Positions 1-7,648 are shown, counted from the first letter of the stretch. The stretch is 64,000 nt of DNA from Lichenihabitans psoromatis (GCF_004323635.1 NZ_CP036515.1:124001-188000); one strand, 5' to 3'. Numbers and translations: made by a program. The notes: a model not told the origin generated them from the letters alone.

Positions 1-732
1 GCCGGCCGCGCACGTAAGGCGACGGCAAACCGGCTCCTCACGGTGCTGAAGGCGGCACTCAACTTTGCCTTTCACGAGGGCAAGGTTGCCTCCGACGAGC
101 CCTGGCGCAAGGTAAAACCTTACCGGGAAGCAGACGCGCCGGTGATCGCCTTTCTAAGTTCGTCGGAATGCGTGAGGCTCGTTTACGCCTGCCAGGGATC
201 ATTTCGAGATCTGGTTCGCGGCGCTCTTGTGACCGGCTGCCGTTATGGCGAGCTCACCCGCATGCACGTCGCCGACTTCAATCCAGACGCCGGCATGATC
301 ACCGTCCGGCTTTCCAAATCCGGCAAGTCACGACACGTCGCGTTGGCTGATGAGGGGCGCCAGATCTTCAACAGCCTCACTGTAGGGCGCAAAGGCCGTG
401 ACCTGATCTTCAAGCGGAATGACGGCAGGGCTTGGGGAGCGTCGCACCAACAGCGACCGCTCGAGGAAGCGGCTAAAGCAGCCCGGCTCGATCCGGCGCC
501 GACGTTCCATGTTTTGAGACACACCTACGCGTCGTCTCTTGCCATGAAGGGCGTCTCGATGCGCGTGATAGCAGACCAACTCGGGCATGCCGACACGCGG
601 GTCACGGAACGCCACTATGCCCGATTGGCGCCGTCATATGTCGCTGATGTCGTTCGGGCTGCCCTGCCCTCTATCGGAATCGCTGAAATGTTGGCAGCCG
701 GCGGTGACGTCACGAGGATGAAACTGGAGTGA
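1..732 (+). CDS. Tyrosine-type site-specific recombinase (phage integrase), 5' end outside window
   Basis: Catalytic domain of a lambda-type integrase, which integrates or excises an element through a tyrosine-DNA intermediate. Counting from the first in-window start-like codon (GTG at 43), the active-site set is visible: Arg67 in GCRYGE, Lys95 in the beta-hairpin, His156 and Arg159 in HVLRHTYAS, His182 in GHADTRVTERHY and nucleophile Tyr192. The frame is open without a stop back to base 1 and reads like a core-binding domain (RLLTVLKAALNFA), so the gene begins upstream and the GTG is probably internal. It sits at the left edge of a phage-like gene cluster, consistent with being that element's integrase. 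Whether it is active cannot be judged without the N-terminus. Confidence 0.9.
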   Translation, partial: AGRARKATANRLLTVLKAALNFAFHEGKVASDEPWRKVKPYREADAPVIAFLSSSECVRLVYACQGSFRDLVRGALVTGCRYGELTRMHVADFNPDAGMITVRLSKSGKSRHVALADEGRQIFNSLTVGRKGRDLIFKRNDGRAWGASHQQRPLEEAAKAARLDPAPTFHVLRHTYASSLAMKGVSMRVIADQLGHADTRVTERHYARLAPSYVADVVRAALPSIGIAEMLAAGGDVTRMKLE

Positions 733-1066
733 GGCCATTAGGACCTAAATGCGGCGCGGCTGATCGCTGTTTGATCTCTGAGGTCGTCATCGCGCCACAC
801 CGGCATGAGAGTGTGTCTGCCGATCGTTCATGTGTAAGATCGGCTTGAAGCTCTTATTTGGTTCCATCATCGCCGGTTGCTCAACATGACCACCATGCAA
901 TCGCTTTGGCTGGCCGGGCAGGCAGGGCTGGTGGGTTGGCTAACATAGCATGCAGCGACCGATCCGGATCCTCCGTACTCCCGTCCAGTCGCGATCATCG
1001 TCGGCTTCATCATCGCCTGGAGCGAAGGAGCATTGGCCTGTCCTACGGTTGGTGGTAGGAAGAGGG
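733..1066. other. Intergenic stretch, nothing recognised
   Basis: Non-coding between the integrase stop and a weak membrane ORF. Short open frames exist here, but none has protein-like composition or a convincing ribosome binding site. It could contain an attachment site or the end of the integrase transcript. No repeat of the tRNA-Glu 3' end found at 23.5 kb was seen here by eye. Confidence 0.4.
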
Positions 1067-1417
1067 ATGCGCAACGGCATTATGCGGCTGGCTCAGCGAG
1101 CCTTTTGGATCGTGTTTCAGACGTTTTTCACGGTTGAAGGGTTTATGGCTGGGTGGAACGGGACGCTCATAAAAGGATGGTCCCGCCCAGCCTGTCTTAT
1201 CCTCGAAACAGCAACAGGCTTCTTTATGGGGCTTGCCCTCACGGTGGCCTGGGTCCTGCTTTACGAACTATTCCGCTTTACGCTTCCCCGCCTGTTGTGC
1301 AGCGGTGTTCAAAAGATACGCGCTGGCCATGTTTCGCGCCTGCGTGCTGGAAGGCCCCATGTGAGCGATCTTCGCAAAGACCTTAGCGGCATCGGGCCGG
1401 GTGAGAGCGGCGGCTAA
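1067..1417 (+). CDS. Possible small membrane protein, C-terminus doubtful
   Basis: An ATG preceded by AGGAAG opens a 116-aa frame. Its first 75 residues look like a genuine membrane protein: an amphipathic start (MRNGIMRLAQRAFWIVF) and one strong hydrophobic helix (ACLILETATGFFMGLALTVAWVLLYE, roughly residues 43-68). The last third is arginine/glycine-rich and lies antisense to the 3' end of a phage gene fragment on the other strand. So this may be a membrane-protein gene whose end was replaced at a recombination junction near 1268. No family is recognised, and it may be spurious. Confidence 0.35.
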   Translation: MRNGIMRLAQRAFWIVFQTFFTVEGFMAGWNGTLIKGWSRPACLILETATGFFMGLALTVAWVLLYELFRFTLPRLLCSGVQKIRAGHVSRLRAGRPHVSDLRKDLSGIGPGESGG

Positions 1418-1918
1418 CTCGGCTGTGTTCTTACCGTAGCGCCAATTATCGTAAAGCTCTTGCGCTTTCCCCATCATTTTCGATGGCGATGCAATGGTCG
1501 CAGCAATCTCGCCCACGGGCGTGCCTTTTTGAAGCTCTTTCGCGATCTGCCTGTTCGGCTCCGTCATGGACCCTGGCGCTTGTCGACGCCCCATAGCCTC
1601 GAACACGTCAAGCGTCTTCTGGAAATTCGCCCATGTACCTGGACCTTGAAGGGCCTCAACGGCAGATTTCAGGTTGTCGGCCTGCTGGCTGTTCCCGCGC
1701 ACGACCGCGTTAAACTTCGCGCCACCCCATTGGTTCGGGCCGCCCATGTTAGTTTGCGTCGCTTCATTGAAGATCTGGCGAATACGCTGTCCGGTCGTGC
1801 TGTTGAGCACGTTTGACGCGTTCGTAGCACCTTGCGAAATGTTGTTCTGCGCGATTTGGCCGTAGCCGGTCAGCGTCCCGTCGTTCGCCGTGCCGACCGC
1901 CTGAGAATAGCCGTTGGC
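1268..1918 (-). pseudogene. C-terminal part of a phage structural/ejection-like protein, cut off by an amber codon
   Basis: Minus-strand frame rich in Asn, Gln, Ala and Gly (ANGYSQAVG, NNISQGATNASNVLNST, QTNMGGPNQWGGAKFNAV), then helical repeats ending AAQQAGKRKAE. This composition is typical of phage virion or ejection proteins. The frame runs without another stop directly from the ORF upstream (1919-2209), separated only by a TAG codon: the sequence reads NAATS-stop-ANGYSQ. A CAG-to-TAG change is the simplest explanation. Internal starts (GTG at 1810) could give a shorter product. No enzyme motif is seen. The intact relative is inferred, not identified. Confidence 0.55.
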
Positions 1919-2209
1919 CTAAGAAGTAGCGGCATTCTGCTGCGCGTTCGAGTTAAGGCCGAGCAGTGAGTCGAGAAAGCTCACGGTCAGGCCCCTACGG
2001 CGGAGATTGCCGGGCGGCTTCAAGATAGCAGTGACGCGCGCCTCAATAGCTTGACGGATCAGATCGGCCGACGTGGTGCGCTCGGCCTCGGCAGCTTGGC
2101 GAAGGCGCGTGCGCAGGCCGATCGGGGCCGCGACCGTGATTTTATCGGGAAAGCGAGGCGGCTCTGGATTGGGAAGGTTCAGCAAGTATGACATGCGATC
2201 TCCATGCAT
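1919..2209 (-). CDS. Ribbon-helix-helix-like regulator fused in frame to a phage protein start
   Basis: The first 65 or so residues resemble a ribbon-helix-helix DNA-binding protein: a beta-strand (DKITVAAPIGLRTRL) followed by two helices (RQAAEAERTTSADLIRQAIEA split by a turn). After residue 72 the character changes to VSFLDSLLGLNSNAQQN, which looks like the start of the phage protein continuing past the TAG stop. A GTG codon (1988-1986) with a purine-rich GTAGGGG upstream could be that protein's own start. The ORF may therefore be a fusion made by deletion, or two overlapping genes sharing one frame. A five-unit 9-bp repeat lies just upstream and may be its operator. Confidence 0.55.
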   Translation of the reverse strand: MHGDRMSYLLNLPNPEPPRFPDKITVAAPIGLRTRLRQAAEAERTTSADLIRQAIEARVTAILKPPGNLRRRGLTVSFLDSLLGLNSNAQQNAATS

Positions 2210-2255
2210 CTGGCATTAGAAAATCGCGGTTTTTGCCGATCATGAAAGGCCGAAA

Positions 2256-2297
2256 CTGTCAGTTCTGTCAGCTCTGTCAAAGTTGTCGATTTTGACG
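2256..2297. repeat. Five 9-bp tandem units, candidate operator array
   Basis: CTGTCAGTT, CTGTCAGCT, CTGTCAAAG, TTGTCGATT and TTGACGGTG follow one another with an exact 9-bp period, the last two units degenerate. The array lies between two minus-strand RHH genes, about 47 bp upstream of the start of the 2209 gene and overlapping no coding region. Arc/CopG-type RHH dimers bind short direct or inverted repeats, so autoregulation is the natural inference. Confidence 0.5.
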
Positions 2298-2306
2298 GTG
2301 GATGCT

Positions 2307-2813
2307 TCAGGCCGCCGCCTCAGGGTCGTTATCTTCTATCGACTTCGAAACAGGCTTTGTCATGCGGTCGAAAAGGCTTCCATCAGCCAAACGAGCCGTC
2401 GACCTTTCTTGGGCAGCCTCATCAGCTATCGCCATTTCTTCAACGGAAATTGCCCATTTCTGGCGAGCCTTGTCTCTCATTTCGTCGATTGGGTCGACTC
2501 CCATAATGCGAGCCATCAGGATAACCGCGCGCCGATATACGTAGCGCGCAGCCCCCGTGCTTTTCGGCCAAGGCTTGCCGGTGATTGTCTGATTCACGGC
2601 GATCGAGATCCCGATCAAGTCGGCTAGCTGCTGTGTGTCCCGATCTATCAACTCATGACGAAATGACTGCTCAAGCCGGTGCTCTACTTCTTGCCCCAAC
2701 GAGCGTCCCGAATCAGCAGCAGCCTGCTCTAGCTGCATGCGCAGCGCCGGTGTTGTGCGGCTGAGAAGAGCGATGCGCTTCCCCTCGCCCGTAGGCTTAG
2801 CTCTCCGTGCCAC
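2307..2813 (-). CDS. Arc-like ribbon-helix-helix phage regulator
   Basis: 168 aa starting at a GTG with GGGAGAGG upstream. The N-terminal segment ALLSRTTPALRMQLEQAAADSGRSLGQEVEHRLEQSF (residues 15-51) has the Arc/TraY pattern: a polar strand with Thr/Arg, helix A, a short turn with Gly-Arg-Ser, and helix B. The rest is a helical domain without a recognised family and may mediate oligomerisation or antirepression. It is transcribed away from the early plus-strand operon, so its likely role is repressing or modulating phage promoters in the gap with the next gene (2814-2923). Confidence 0.6.
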   Translation of the reverse strand: MARRAKPTGEGKRIALLSRTTPALRMQLEQAAADSGRSLGQEVEHRLEQSFRHELIDRDTQQLADLIGISIAVNQTITGKPWPKSTGAARYVYRRAVILMARIMGVDPIDEMRDKARQKWAISVEEMAIADEAAQERSTARLADGSLFDRMTKPVSKSIEDNDPEAAA

Positions 2814-2923
2814 TCGTGCCTCTCCCGTTTTTCTGGTGAAGCGTTTCGCATATCATTCGCTTTCCTTGACCACAAGAACCGTCATGTGCTCTAACGAAGC
2901 GAATGACAGGAGATACGCTCGTC

Positions 2924-3142
2924 ATGGATAACGATTTGAAACAAGATCTACTCAATAACCGGCCGGTAAGGGTAAAGCCGCTGGCAAGGGCTCTCAATCG
3001 CTCGGCTAACGCGATCTATCTCGCGATAAACCGAGGTGAAATTGCCTCGAGCCGCATCGGTAAGTCAGTCCGTGTCCCGCACCATGAAGCTGAGCGTCTG
3101 CTTGGCATGCAGGAAACATCAACGTCTAAGGCCGCCGCGTGA
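2924..3142 (+). CDS. Small HTH/excisionase-like DNA-binding protein
   Basis: 72 aa from an ATG preceded by AGGAGA about ten bases away. An upstream in-frame ATG at 2903 would be overlapped by this Shine-Dalgarno, so 2924 is preferred. The sequence KPLARALNRSANAIYLAINRGEIASSRIGKSVRVPHHEAERLLG has the excisionase/MerR-type winged HTH layout: helix-turn-helix, then a basic wing (RIGKSVRVP). It opens the plus-strand early operon, divergent from the RHH gene, and its stop overlaps the next gene's GTG (GTGA). The likely role is early control or excision. Confidence 0.6.
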   Translation: MDNDLKQDLLNNRPVRVKPLARALNRSANAIYLAINRGEIASSRIGKSVRVPHHEAERLLGMQETSTSKAAA

Positions 3143-3339
3143 GCGCGACAGTCCCTGATACGGGGAACCTAACGTTAGCCGAGTTTCTCGCCTGGGCTCG
3201 TATTGGCAGAACGGCCACTTACCAAGAGATCCGAGCGGGCCGTCTCATCGCGATCAAGTGCGCCAAGCGAACCCTAATCCGACGCGAAGACGCTGAGGCT
3301 TGGCGATCTAGCCTTCCCCGCGTCGCTCCACGACCCTGA
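3139..3339 (+). CDS. Second small HTH/excisionase-like protein
   Basis: 66 aa. The start GTG overlaps the preceding TGA, implying translational coupling. LAEFLAWARIGRTATYQEIRAGRLIAIKCAKRTLIRREDAEAWRSSLP matches the general excisionase-like pattern (helix, turn, RLxAxK.. wing, RREDAEAW helix). It probably acts as a DNA-binding partner of the gene before it. No closer family can be named. Confidence 0.6.
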   Translation: MSATVPDTGNLTLAEFLAWARIGRTATYQEIRAGRLIAIKCAKRTLIRREDAEAWRSSLPRVAPRP

Positions 3340-3460
3340 AACGAAACAACCTCCCAACGCGTGGCGTCAGAAGGCTGCTGTAATATCTCGTCTCGGCAAA
3401 CTCGGGATATCAACATACGGCAGAACATTCAAGCGCCGCGCTCTAAAAAAGGCGCACCGC

Positions 3461-3643
3461 ATGTCCGTCGTAACCTCATCTCCCCGCATCACCGAACCCC
3501 TTCATGTCGCAAGTCTTTGCGTTGCTGCACTGCGCCGTCGCATCGCCGCGTCCGAAGCAGTTGAGCGCCTGCTCGTCGAGCTCTGTTTCGGCACCCGCGG
3601 AGAAGCCCATGCAGCTCGTGCCGAGATGATGGGAGGCCGCTGA
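3461..3643 (+). CDS. Hypothetical phage early protein
   Basis: 60 aa from an ATG, ending in a TGA that overlaps the next gene's ATG (ATGA). Mostly helical (LHVASLCVAALRRRIAASEAVERLLVELCFG) with a polar end. No family recognised. The coupling to its neighbour is the main argument that it is real. Confidence 0.5.
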   Translation: MSVVTSSPRITEPLHVASLCVAALRRRIAASEAVERLLVELCFGTRGEAHAARAEMMGGR

Positions 3644-3981
3644 TGAGCGAGATCAATCACATTGCTCGGCTTAATCGTGAAGTCGAGAAACTGCTCGCCG
3701 AGGCTGTCGCGCAGCGATCTGTGCGGCTGTGCCAGGACGGGGGTCGCAGGATCGGGCAGCTCGTCTGCAGGATCCTTAGTCAGCATAGGATGACAGCCGA
3801 CACCCTCGACGGTGTCAGCGACACGATCGAGTTGTCGAAATCGTTCGTTGAGGCACGGTGCGCAGCGGAGCAAGTGCCGGAGAGCCTAGCTCGGGACTTC
3901 GCCGACGCCCCAGGCTCGGGGTTCTGGCGCATTGTCTCCCCTGCTATCGCTGCGTCTGTTCCGACAGGTGGCACAGCATGA
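3643..3981 (+). CDS. Hypothetical phage early protein
   Basis: 112 aa, ATG overlapping the previous stop. Predicted helical N-terminus (INHIARLNREVEKLLAEAVAQRSVRLC) and a Ala/Pro-rich end. Its stop overlaps the next gene's ATG at 3978. No recognisable domain. By position it belongs to the replication/regulation operon leading to the VapE gene. Confidence 0.55.
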   Translation: MSEINHIARLNREVEKLLAEAVAQRSVRLCQDGGRRIGQLVCRILSQHRMTADTLDGVSDTIELSKSFVEARCAAEQVPESLARDFADAPGSGFWRIVSPAIAASVPTGGTA

Positions 3982-4199
3982 CCGCCACCCTTCACGCTCT
4001 CCCGTCGCGAAACTCGCGTGGCGAGCTGCTGGTCTACCCGTGTGAGGATGCCGGCGGCTCATGGGCCATCGACCATGTCTCGCGCACCGGCCGAACGTAC
4101 CGCATAGGCGAGTGGCTGGCTCTTGACGCTGCAATTAAGGCAGCAAAGGCCGCCGCCGCCAAGCTCGGGGCCGACTTCATCGAAGGGGTGACACTATGA
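3978..4199 (+). CDS. Hypothetical phage early protein
   Basis: 73 aa. The ATG at 3978 overlaps the preceding stop and fits the operon's pattern; a longer frame upstream is a shadow. The sequence begins with a beta-rich segment (GELLVYPCEDAGGSWAIDHVSRTGRTYRIGEWLALD) followed by an Ala/Lys helix, suggesting a small single-stranded-nucleic-acid-binding or adaptor fold, but no family match can be claimed. Confidence 0.55.
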   Translation: MTATLHALPSRNSRGELLVYPCEDAGGSWAIDHVSRTGRTYRIGEWLALDAAIKAAKAAAAKLGADFIEGVTL

Positions 4200-4771
4200 G
4201 CGACGCGGCCGCATCAGGCGGCGTCGTTCAAACCTTCTTCGCCAACATCCATGCGCCGACGCAGAGCCAGCTCGACATGCTGACAAAAAAGCTCGGCATC
4301 CCGATTATGGCGTTGGCACACGACCGCGATAGTGGCGGCACCTGCATGGGCATGATCCGGGTCGAGCGTTCCGGGCAGCGCTTCGCTTTCAGTGACGATC
4401 CTGTGCTTCGACCCATCTGCGGCTTCATCGCGTGGAACCGCTGGGACGAGCCGGAGGACATCGTGGGCTGGTCGCCCCGCGATGATTGGACCGGGAGCTG
4501 GCAAGGTCGAGCCGTGCTGTTGGGCGAACACGAATTGCAGTTGCCCCGGCTTGGAACACCGATGCCGGTCCACATCAATGTTGTATCGTGGCTACGCTCT
4601 CATCGCGAAGGTGTGGTCGCCATTGACCGCAAGCGGGCTTGGCGCACGCTGGACGGCTTCACTTTAGCCGCCGAGACAGTCGACGCCAGCCTACAGCTTC
4701 GCAAGCTTCTGACCCGTCCCGAGCCCCGCATCGTCGTGCGAGCACAGGCGATCGAAAGGGCGGCGGCGTGA
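4196..4771 (+). CDS. Hypothetical protein preceding VapE
   Basis: 191 aa, ATG overlapping the previous stop (ATGA) and its own TGA overlapping the GTG of the VapE gene. It contains a stretch that reads like an alpha/beta domain (QSQLDMLTKKLGIPIMALAHDRDSG... FAFSDDPVLRPICGFIAWNRWDEPEDIVGW). I do not recognise a family. Four-gene coupling and its place next to the primase suggest a replication or DNA-modification accessory role; this is inference only. Confidence 0.6.
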   Translation: MSDAAASGGVVQTFFANIHAPTQSQLDMLTKKLGIPIMALAHDRDSGGTCMGMIRVERSGQRFAFSDDPVLRPICGFIAWNRWDEPEDIVGWSPRDDWTGSWQGRAVLLGEHELQLPRLGTPMPVHINVVSWLRSHREGVVAIDRKRAWRTLDGFTLAAETVDASLQLRKLLTRPEPRIVVRAQAIERAAA

Positions 4772-6042
4772 GCAAAAACTTCATAGAGCTCACCGGGGCA
4801 AGGCGACAGCGAGCGAAAGCAAAGCCGGCCGCCGCTCCGCCGCGCGCCTTCTGGCTGAAAGAGATGATTTTGGACTGCAAAGGCCGGCCTTTACCGGTCC
4901 TGGCAAACGCCATGACAGCGCTTCGCGCGGCGCCGGAATTGAAGGAGGCTGTCGCCTTCGATGACATGCTGAAGGCTCCCTTGCTGATGAGCGCCTTGCC
5001 GATCGTGGAAGGGTCTGAGGCGGATTGGAACGACACCCTTGGGCGACCGGTTCGCGACACCGACGTGAGCCAGTTGCAGGAGTGGCTGCAGCACGCCGGC
5101 ATCGAGAAGATCAGTCGCGAGGTCTGCCATCAAGCGGTTGACCTCCGGGCCAAGGAAAAGGCGTTCCATCCCGTTCGATCATGGTTGAACGGGCTGCGGT
5201 GGGACGGGAAGCGCCGGCTCGATCGCTGGCTATCTTGTTACCTTGGCGCGGAGTTGACGCCGTATCATGCCGGCATCGGTCGCCTGTTTATGATCGCCAT
5301 GGTGGCGCGCATTCTCGATCCGGGCTGCAAATGCGACTACATGCTCGTTCTCGAGGGTGCGCAGGGCGCTCGGAAATCAACGGCATGCGCCATCCTTGGC
5401 GGAGAGTGGTTCTCCGACAACCTGCCGGACGTGACCGAGGGCAAGGATGTTGCCCAGCACCTGCAAGGCAAGTGGCTGATCGAAATCGCGGAAATGTCGG
5501 CCATGAACCGAGCCGAGGACGCCGCGCTCAAGGCGTTCGTCAGTCGCCCGGTCGAGCGCTACCGACCACCCTATGGGCGGAAGGAAGTCATCGAGCCGCG
5601 CCAGTGCGTGTTCATCGGCACCACGAACAAGGCAGCCTACCTGCGTGACGTAACAGGTGGGCGCCGCTTCTGGCCGGTGAAGGTCACCACTGTGGATACT
5701 GACGCCCTGTCCCATGACCGTGACCAGCTTTTCGCCGAGTCCGTCGATGCCTTCCGCAAGGGTGCGAAATGGTGGCCTGACGACGTCTTCGAGCGCGAGC
5801 ACATCCGGCCGGAGCAGGACGCTCGGTTTGAAGCCGACGTTTGGGAAGAAGCCATACGCAAGTTCCTCGCGGGTCGAACCGTCACGACCGTAAGCGAGGT
5901 CGCGAAAGAGGGGCTGCTGATCGAGACAGCCCGTGTCGGCACGGCTGATCAGAGACGCATCACAGCAATCATGGAGCGTATTCGATGGCATCGTTTGCCG
6001 AAGGACTGTCGCGGGAACCGGCCTTGGGGGCCTGTGCAATGA
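4768..6042 (+). CDS. VapE-family phage primase/helicase (virulence-associated protein E)
   Basis: 424 aa from a GTG overlapping the preceding TGA. This is a superfamily-3-like ATPase of the VapE type, used by phages and satellites for replication initiation. Walker A is GAQGARKST at about residues 197-205. Walker B/sensor regions follow in WLIEIAEMSAMNRAEDAALKAF and IGTTNKAAYLRDVTGGRRFWPV, a hallmark block of the family. The N-terminal region has the usual AxFDDM and RSWLNGLRWDGKRRLDRWL segments. Open sequence upstream of the GTG in the same frame is only the neighbouring gene's other frame. The 3' end overlaps a small ORF. Confidence 0.9.
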   Translation: MSKNFIELTGARRQRAKAKPAAAPPRAFWLKEMILDCKGRPLPVLANAMTALRAAPELKEAVAFDDMLKAPLLMSALPIVEGSEADWNDTLGRPVRDTDVSQLQEWLQHAGIEKISREVCHQAVDLRAKEKAFHPVRSWLNGLRWDGKRRLDRWLSCYLGAELTPYHAGIGRLFMIAMVARILDPGCKCDYMLVLEGAQGARKSTACAILGGEWFSDNLPDVTEGKDVAQHLQGKWLIEIAEMSAMNRAEDAALKAFVSRPVERYRPPYGRKEVIEPRQCVFIGTTNKAAYLRDVTGGRRFWPVKVTTVDTDALSHDRDQLFAESVDAFRKGAKWWPDDVFEREHIRPEQDARFEADVWEEAIRKFLAGRTVTTVSEVAKEGLLIETARVGTADQRRITAIMERIRWHRLPKDCRGNRPWGPVQ

Positions 6043-6185
6043 CCACGGCTCACGGCACACCACGGCTGACTTACTCAACTGACCCTATGTGTGCGCGCGC
6101 ATATAGGACCTCTATGGAAAATGCGCCGAAAGCGCCGTGGTGCGCCGTGTGTGCCGTGGTGTCAGATCGAGGGCGGCTCGCATGA
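6039..6185 (+). CDS. 48-aa ORF nested between VapE and RuvC with overlaps on both sides
   Basis: Its ATG overlaps the VapE stop (ATGA) and its TGA overlaps the ATG of the RuvC-like gene (ATGA), so the three form a coupled chain. The product is short and basic, with WCAVCAVV giving a single CxxC. No family recognised. It may encode a real microprotein or mainly serve as a translational relay to the nuclease gene, which otherwise lacks a clear Shine-Dalgarno. Confidence 0.45.
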   Translation: MTTAHGTPRLTYSTDPMCARAYRTSMENAPKAPWCAVCAVVSDRGRLA

Positions 6186-6667
6186 ACATACTCGCGATCG
6201 ACATCGGTAAGACTGGCGCCCTTGCGCTGCTGAGCCCGGCCGGCGACCTGATCGATATAGCCGACATGCCGACGCTCTATGGTGACGGCCCCGCTGATCG
6301 GCCTGGCATCAACGCTGCCTTGCTGGCCGGTATCGTCCGACGCTGGAACCCGACAAGCGCAATTGCCGAATATGTCTCGGCACGTCCCAAGGAAGCCCCG
6401 TCAGGCGCATTCTCGTTCGGCCGAAGCAAAGGCGTGATCGAAGGCGTGCTTGGCTCTCAGGCTGTCCCGGTGCGGTTCGTGACGCCAGCCTGGTGGAAAC
6501 GCCGTGTCGGCATCCCGCCCGGCGCCGGCATGAAAGATCTCGCCCGCTCAAAGGCCATCGCGCATTGGCCTGCTCACGCCGATCTGTTCGCCCGCGTCAT
6601 GGATCACGATCGCGCCGAGGCGGCGCTGATTGGGCTCGCCTCGCTTAAGGAAAGGAAAGCCGTATGA
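6182..6667 (+). CDS. RuvC-like Holliday-junction nuclease, phage type
   Basis: 161 aa, ATG at 6182. RNase-H fold with the acidic residues in order: Asp7 in LAIDIG, Glu63 in SAIAEYV, and Asp141/Asp143 with Glu146 in DHDRAEAALIG. This is the usual D-E-D(D) arrangement of phage RuvC resolvases that cut branched replication or packaging intermediates. Length fits the family. It is placed directly after the VapE replication gene. The end of the frame runs to just before a convergent minus-strand gene. Confidence 0.8.
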   Translation: MNILAIDIGKTGALALLSPAGDLIDIADMPTLYGDGPADRPGINAALLAGIVRRWNPTSAIAEYVSARPKEAPSGAFSFGRSKGVIEGVLGSQAVPVRFVTPAWWKRRVGIPPGAGMKDLARSKAIAHWPAHADLFARVMDHDRAEAALIGLASLKERKAV

Positions 6668-6672
6668 AGCTC

Positions 6673-6963
6673 TCAGTTTGCTTTCCCTTCAGAGCCTTGC
6701 GGCAATGGTTCGGCAATCAACAGAGCGCCTTCGATAGCAGCTTGCAGCGCTCGCAACCCATGCAGATTGGTGCGGAGGTAAGCTGTGACCTGCTCATCAC
6801 TCTTGACCGTTCCATTCTGACCACGCCGCATCAAAATTGCCGACAGCGTGATGTGCCCAATGCCGTTGTAGGCACCGAACGTTCCGGCTTGATCAAAAAA
6901 GATGATCGGAGCGTCGCGATCGTCCGCAACGGGCGGGAGACTTTCATTTGCGGGATCAACCAT
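6673..6963 (-). CDS. Small minus-strand gene of a Rhizobiales prophage family
   Basis: 96 aa from an ATG with GAAGGAC upstream. The core IIFFDQAGTFGAYNGIGHITLS, then TAYLRTNLHGLRALQAAIEGALLI, looks like a compact beta-hairpin plus helix protein, reminiscent of DUF3467-type and similar small proteins, though I cannot assign it firmly. It lies antisense within an otherwise plus-strand operon. The opposite-strand frame (148 aa) has poor composition and is judged a shadow. The function is unknown. Confidence 0.6.
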   Translation of the reverse strand: MVDPANESLPPVADDRDAPIIFFDQAGTFGAYNGIGHITLSAILMRRGQNGTVKSDEQVTAYLRTNLHGLRALQAAIEGALLIAEPLPQGSEGKAN

Positions 6964-7106
6964 AGCGTTCAGTCCTTCGTCGCGCAGTCTAATGGGGCTT
7001 TCGATCAACGCCAGGAAGCGATTGCCTCGGCCAACCTCGGCTCGGACGGTCAAGGTCTAGAGGACGCTTCGACCAGAGGCTCATTTGACAATGACTGGAG
7101 CGGAGC

Positions 7107-7322
7107 ATGAACCGAACCAATGTAGCCGCGTACAACGCCGGCGTTCGTGCCGTGCTCGACCTGGCAGAGCGGACGGCCGCTCGCTTCGAAGCGTCCGGAC
7201 AGCGGCAGCTCCATATCGGGTTCGCTGTGGAAGCTCTCCGGGCGCTGGTGGCCGAAGAGCCTGCCCTGCGGCTCAACGACCAGCCGGCCGCCACGATGGA
7301 GGAACGACATGATGCGAGGTGA
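7107..7322 (+). CDS. Hypothetical phage protein
   Basis: 71 aa, starting ATG AAC CGA at the end of GACTGGAGCGGAGC (weak Shine-Dalgarno). The helical sequence NAGVRAVLDLAERTAARFEASGQ, then HIGFAVEALRALVAEE, is well-formed for a small soluble protein. Its 3' end overlaps the start of the next gene. No family recognised. Confidence 0.6.
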   Translation: MNRTNVAAYNAGVRAVLDLAERTAARFEASGQRQLHIGFAVEALRALVAEEPALRLNDQPAATMEERHDAR

Positions 7323-7617
7323 GCCGCAGATCCTCGTTCCATATGACGCTCGCGAAGCTGTCTGCCTGAAAGAAGCGGCTGCGCAGGCCAGCCGAAGCCA
7401 GACGACCGTGAAGTCGTGGTGCGCCTTGCATTATATCGGCCGGCGCGTTGCGGGCGGCCCTTGGCAGGTGTCCCGCGTCGCCCTGGCGATGCTGCTCGAC
7501 GGCGACCGGCCGGCGCTCCAGGCTTATTTGTCCGGCGACCGCGCTGGCTCGCTAGTGACCCCATATTTTGATCGAGCAGGACTGTCGAAAATCAACACGG
7601 ATCGGCGTGTGTCTTAA
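7309..7617 (+). CDS. Small HTH/helix-rich phage protein
   Basis: 102 aa from ATG ATG with GGAGGA six bases upstream. EAVCLKEAAAQASRSQTTVKSWCALHYIGRRVAGGPWQVSRVALAMLLDGD has the layout of an excisionase-like winged HTH (helix, TTVKSW recognition helix, IGRRVAGGPWQVSR wing). The last gene before the resolvase; a promoter-like spacer follows. Confidence 0.6.
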   Translation: MMRGEPQILVPYDAREAVCLKEAAAQASRSQTTVKSWCALHYIGRRVAGGPWQVSRVALAMLLDGDRPALQAYLSGDRAGSLVTPYFDRAGLSKINTDRRVS

Positions 7618-7648
7618 TTGAGTATACCTCAGCGCGACAAACGCATGA

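Noticed and set aside
2283..2627. Plus-strand frames opposite the Arc-like RHH gene
   Set aside because: Antisense to a gene with its own Shine-Dalgarno and a recognisable fold.
6664..7110. 148-aa plus-strand frame after RuvC
   Set aside because: Lies over the better-formed minus-strand 96-aa gene; composition is not protein-like despite an overlapping ATGA start.
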